Origin: Pancytospora philotis | Taxonomy: Eukaryota; Microsporidia | NCBI GenBank assembly: GCA_023647555.1 | Contig: JALRLY010000234.1 | Coordinates: 4,546 to 28,673, forward strand | Direction of reading: 5' to 3' | Length of the DNA: 24,128 bases | In this document: positions 22,101-24,128 of the stretch, in pieces | How the letters are laid out: the number at the start of each line of letters is the position of its first letter | How positions within the stretch are numbered: the stretch's first letter is position 1 | Notes under the pieces: model-generated | Seen by the model: only the letters and a program-made list of their open reading frames with translations | Databases searched by the model: none | Told to the model about the DNA's origin: nothing | Made by a program: the position numbers and the translations under genes

Positions 22101-23168
22101 CTGCAGAGCACCGAAAGCGAGCTGCTCGTGATCGAGAAGGAGCTCCAGCGCCGCAGGGCGGAGGTTGCCGCAGCGGGCCCTGTTAACAGCGATGACCTTC
22201 TCAAGCACGCGTTTGGCGACAACTACACCAGAGAGACGGTGGAGCAGGGGCTGTGCGAGCATCGGGAGCGCCTGATGCAGCAGAAGAACAGATACATAGA
22301 GGACATCAGGGCCGCCGATGCATACAGGGGGCGCATTTCGGTGGCAGCAGAGAACATCAAGCTGCGGAGCGCCAAGGAGCGGCTGCTCAAGATCAAAGGC
22401 GAATTCGAGGGCTTCGACTTCGGCAGGCTCTCGCAGTTGAAGAGCAAAGCAGCGTCGCACGAGGAGAAGCGCAACAAGCTGGCGAACGCTGAAGCGCAGA
22501 CGCGCGGCGAGCTCAAACAGATGGCGGCCTCGCTGAACGCCATGCGGCAGGACCTCGAGCAGAACTACGCGGACACGCCCACGAACTATGCCAAGTGCGT
22601 CCTCGGCCTGCGCGCACTCGAGATGAGCTCAGCGGATCTGGACCGGTGCATACTCGCGCTCGACAAGGCCATAGCGGACTTCCACCAGTGCAAGATGGAC
22701 GAAGTGAACGCCACGCTGCGCGACCTGTGGGCCAGCACGTACAAGGGCAACGATATCGAGTACATCGAGCTGCAGTCGGACGGCGCCGATCTGAAGGCGA
22801 ACACCTACACCGTCGTCATGGTCAAGAACGGCGCGAAGATGGAGATGCGCGGCCGCTGCTCGGCGGGGCAGAAGATGATCGCCAGCATTCTGATCCGCCT
22901 GGCGATGACCGACTCGTTCTCGTCGAGCTGCCGGATCCTCGCGCTCGACGAGCCCACGACCAACCTGGACCGCGCGAACATCGAGAGCTTCGCGGCTACC
23001 ATCACGCGGCTTATCCGCGAGCGCGCCGACACGCAGCTCATCGTCATTTCGCACGACGAGGAGTTCGTGGAGCTGCTGAACCGCGAGGGCATCGATTACT
23101 TCTACCGGCTGCGGAGGGACTCCCGGGGGAACTCGCACATCGAGAAGCACTCTGTCTATAATCGCTGA
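19170..23168 (+). CDS. RAD50: RAD50, SMC-like ATPase of the Mre11 complex
   Basis: 1332 residues, the usual length for eukaryotic Rad50. With Mre11 it tethers and processes DNA double-strand breaks in the nucleus. In order: Walker A GANGTGKT at 34-41; Q-loop VIFCHQEES with Q182; a long coiled coil at about 200-690; the zinc hook CPLC at C714-C717; the returning coiled coil at about 730-1150; the ABC signature RCSAGQK with S1231; Walker B ILALDEP with D1260-E1261, followed by TTNLD; and the H-loop VISHDEE with H1295. All catalytic residues are intact. Sampled lines in the ATPase ends are 60-65 % GC, but the hook-proximal coil falls to 43-50 %. The box is 5 bases before the ATG. AATAAA occurs near 23285, roughly 115 bases past the stop. 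Confidence 0.97.
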   Translation: MSKLLKLSIRGIRSFSPKEANVLEFNTPLTLIVGANGTGKTTIIETLKYATCGSFPPNTKGGAFLYDPAMANEVDTQAEIKLRFRNNAKERMVCTRMLQVSQRGGRPVQKTLETSLSKEFYDGDENAPDRTGKENGFNYAGSQAGRARCELLSSKLAEVDKEVAEHLGVTPALLDSVIFCHQEESTWPISEPRILKERLDQIFCSEKYNKALKALKDTRKTVASDTKLKEQTLEFLFKEKSRRELIQAEAQRAADAVATKEQLLARLGDQRKRVEGELGTVGEEIAVYQKIEENFKAIKFEFDNCKNFIKNFSLEVLTDDGLAVELERLRSAGIEDAEDGDLLTRYQQAVQHVLSQLEASTNKADLEHAERECSRIEQAAQRYFEQLRRAKDAVARSKALETKTAEKRKERDAANEFLSKQFGCAGPEVAEKSSSVFRKAEADLRERQDAARGLRESLVLGKRRQSEIERELGTSYANCAEPDYTIDVERAVTIDYTARSRLEAEARECSGHCAARQSALNHAYKNTELSFKRTQLEDKIKRLADELASIDVEGLGRDVAALDDRRGLAEAEIRSAREAVQREQTRDSELQKKMRDCIDELKLLEQTERCGRIDSCARLSALLATAQQACSTIAIPGNSAPAVKKLVEHLVRSEFSGAAGILCIDNGTLLEEGIKPVDELQSEIEKCKTVASVTTNASAIYRNFIDVAKNKSECPLCKNGLSAPALLQLTSRLERVVLKLPEELLGSRERQTNLENALKAAEAGNEEAGRINSRRQRIRELSSTAEELFIKRIVDNVTAFYRLASVFEGMGEGEACGLGDFFAGSASLPLYTRKEAEIVALHKERFAKEALIEKAGSIRKEIDGLRRVVAGMPQDSADLSAITAELESAKKQLDSKEAELADMNESIRKLEVLRSAIAEEKARRAAAAAKKALESELAGLCDLKATEERLRADEERLESDNSAFLKSKLQAEMKIRALQSTESELLVIEKELQRRRAEVAAAGPVNSDDLLKHAFGDNYTRETVEQGLCEHRERLMQQKNRYIEDIRAADAYRGRISVAAENIKLRSAKERLLKIKGEFEGFDFGRLSQLKSKAASHEEKRNKLANAEAQTRGELKQMAASLNAMRQDLEQNYADTPTNYAKCVLGLRALEMSSADLDRCILALDKAIADFHQCKMDEVNATLRDLWASTYKGNDIEYIELQSDGADLKANTYTVVMVKNGAKMEMRGRCSAGQKMIASILIRLAMTDSFSSSCRILALDEPTTNLDRANIESFAATITRLIRERADTQLIVISHDEEFVELLNREGIDYFYRLRRDSRGNSHIEKHSVYNR

Positions 23169-23593
23169 TGGTTGCTATATACTGTAGCGCGTGCGTATAT
23201 GGTTGCTTATGTGTCTGATGTCGGATGCACCTGCTATATCTTATGAATGGCATGGGCTGATATTCCTTGTTTAAGCGAGAACAGAATAAATACTTTTCTT
23301 TATCATTGCACCAGTAATGAGATTGACAGCATGCATTCTCACATTTAATTCTCATGCTTGCGCACGATCTGCTTCTCTTAGCCGCTGGCTGTAAGCGTTA
23401 CGAGAAAATTTTGGAGCCTATCAAAAAATCTTTAAAGCCAGAACCTGGCGTATGCGTAGATATCAGTTGATTCAACCCAGCATATCTATCAGTGAGAACA
23501 AACATATATAAGATAATTATATAAGTGATATCACTAGTCGGTATCAAAAAACGGCTACCTAGCAGTTTTATTGAAAAAATTATCGCCCAAGAA
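23169..23593. other. AT-rich spacer after RAD50
   Basis: 425 bases. AATAAA near 23285 is the probable RAD50 3' signal. A perfect palindrome AGTGATATCACT lies at 23524-23535. An open frame of 38 codons (23354-23470) has no box or recognisable motif, and I do not call it. The right end holds the box of the next gene, AAAAAATTATCGCCC from 23574. Confidence 0.45.
23574..23582 (+). promoter_or_regulatory. AAAAAATTA box of the right-edge gene
   Basis: The A-run, then TTA, then TCGCCC lies about 11 bases before the ATG at 23594. It resembles the box of secreted paralogue 3 (AAAATTATT then CACCCC). Confidence 0.5.
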
Positions 23594-24128
23594 ATGCTGC
23601 TGGCAAGCGCGCTTGCTACGCTGCAGATCGCCAGTGCATCGAGGAGTTATGGAAATGGCACGGGTGGAGTACTCCGACACGCTCCAATGCCGAGAGCGCA
23701 TCTCTGTACACGGCCAAACGGCACCGCTTCAGCATTTGAAGTTACAGGGAACAGCGTTGTGCCGACACTCCCCCGAAATCGGGTTCATGGATATTCGTGC
23801 ATCAGCACCTTATCTATGATGCATAGACGTGCAAAGAAACAGCTCGCTTATATTCGCGAAGCTATGAACAATGACTGTTTCAAGTTATTCGAGGTTTACT
23901 TCGCAGAGGCGGGGAATGAGGATACGGAAACTTGCAATGCAGAGCTAGTCGCGCTGAAGGATAATATAGACGAGCTATCCTGGGTTGGACAGGATGCAAA
24001 GGGCGAGTTCGAGGAAATTTATTTGCGCGAATCCAGCGAGCTACTGCGCAGCATCGATGGGTTCAATGAGGAAAATGCTCTCTTCTTTAAGAGCGAAGAA
24101 AGCGGCGGTAGGAGCTCACTGCAAGAAT
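23594..24128 (+). CDS. Secreted protein, 3' end beyond the window
   Basis: At least 178 codons without a stop, truncated by the window edge. Residues 1-15 (MLLASALATLQIASA) form a clear signal peptide, followed by a basic/proline-containing segment with a PNGTAS glycosylation sequon. From about residue 75 (two methionines, then HRRAKKQ) the chain becomes acidic and helical: CFKLFEVYFAEAG, ALKDNIDELSWV, EFEEIYLRESSELL. The start is chosen for the upstream box and the signal peptide; a start at Met75/76 is possible but would lose the export signal. No domain is recognised. The helical, secreted character recalls the family at 4558-9897, but I could not align its blocks. Confidence 0.7.
   Translation, partial: MLLASALATLQIASASRSYGNGTGGVLRHAPMPRAHLCTRPNGTASAFEVTGNSVVPTLPRNRVHGYSCISTLSMMHRRAKKQLAYIREAMNNDCFKLFEVYFAEAGNEDTETCNAELVALKDNIDELSWVGQDAKGEFEEIYLRESSELLRSIDGFNEENALFFKSEESGGRSSLQE

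Noticed and set aside
23354..23470. 38-codon frame after RAD50
   Set aside because: Too short, no recognisable motif, and no box upstream of its ATG.
23571..23819. 82-codon plus-strand frame at the right edge
   Set aside because: It competes with the frame from 23594, which has the ATG after the box, a signal peptide and stays open to the window end.

Overview
The window looks like compact nuclear DNA from a microsporidian or a close relative. Uninterrupted genes for shortened eukaryotic proteins sit 130-430 bp apart, with no introns needed. An A-run/T-run box followed by C-rich sequence lies just ahead of nearly every start codon, and AATAAA often touches the stop codon. Conserved genes are GC-rich (about 60-65 % in sampled 60-base lines), the spacers are AT-rich, and the lineage-specific genes fall between. 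I cannot name the species.

Layout. 370-1605 (-) encodes a Sof1/DCAF13 WD40 protein. It is divergent from an INTS11-type metallo-beta-lactamase/beta-CASP RNA endonuclease (1893-3407). 3591-4250 (+) is a minimal Paf1-like protein. From about 4460 to 9900 lies an island of three secreted-protein paralogues (4558-5985, 6756-8189, 8506-9897). The first two form a tandem duplication, and the spacer between the two copies holds the decayed C-terminus of a non-LTR retrotransposon reverse transcriptase. Then come SUMO (10221-10538), an Arp8-like actin-related protein broken by a 50-N assembly gap (10724-11948), a p24/emp24 cargo receptor (12112-12732), and an Rrp1/Nop52-like protein on the minus strand (12910-13473). 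A fourth, very divergent member of the secreted family follows (13608-15053, -), then a 915-residue helical protein resembling symplekin/Pta1 (15298-18045, -), Iws1/Spn1 (18259-18906, -) and RAD50 (19170-23168, +). A secreted protein starting at 23594 runs off the right edge.

The conserved genes serve ribosome assembly (Sof1, Rrp1), RNA polymerase II elongation and RNA 3'-end formation (Paf1, Iws1, INTS11, symplekin-like), chromatin and repair (Arp8-like, RAD50, SUMO) and ER-Golgi traffic (p24). I see no operon-like logic. The most interesting part is the secreted family. Two members pair an N-terminal signal peptide with a basic, NLS-like C-terminus, which makes them candidate proteins exported to a host nucleus. 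No tRNA, rRNA or CRISPR was recognised.
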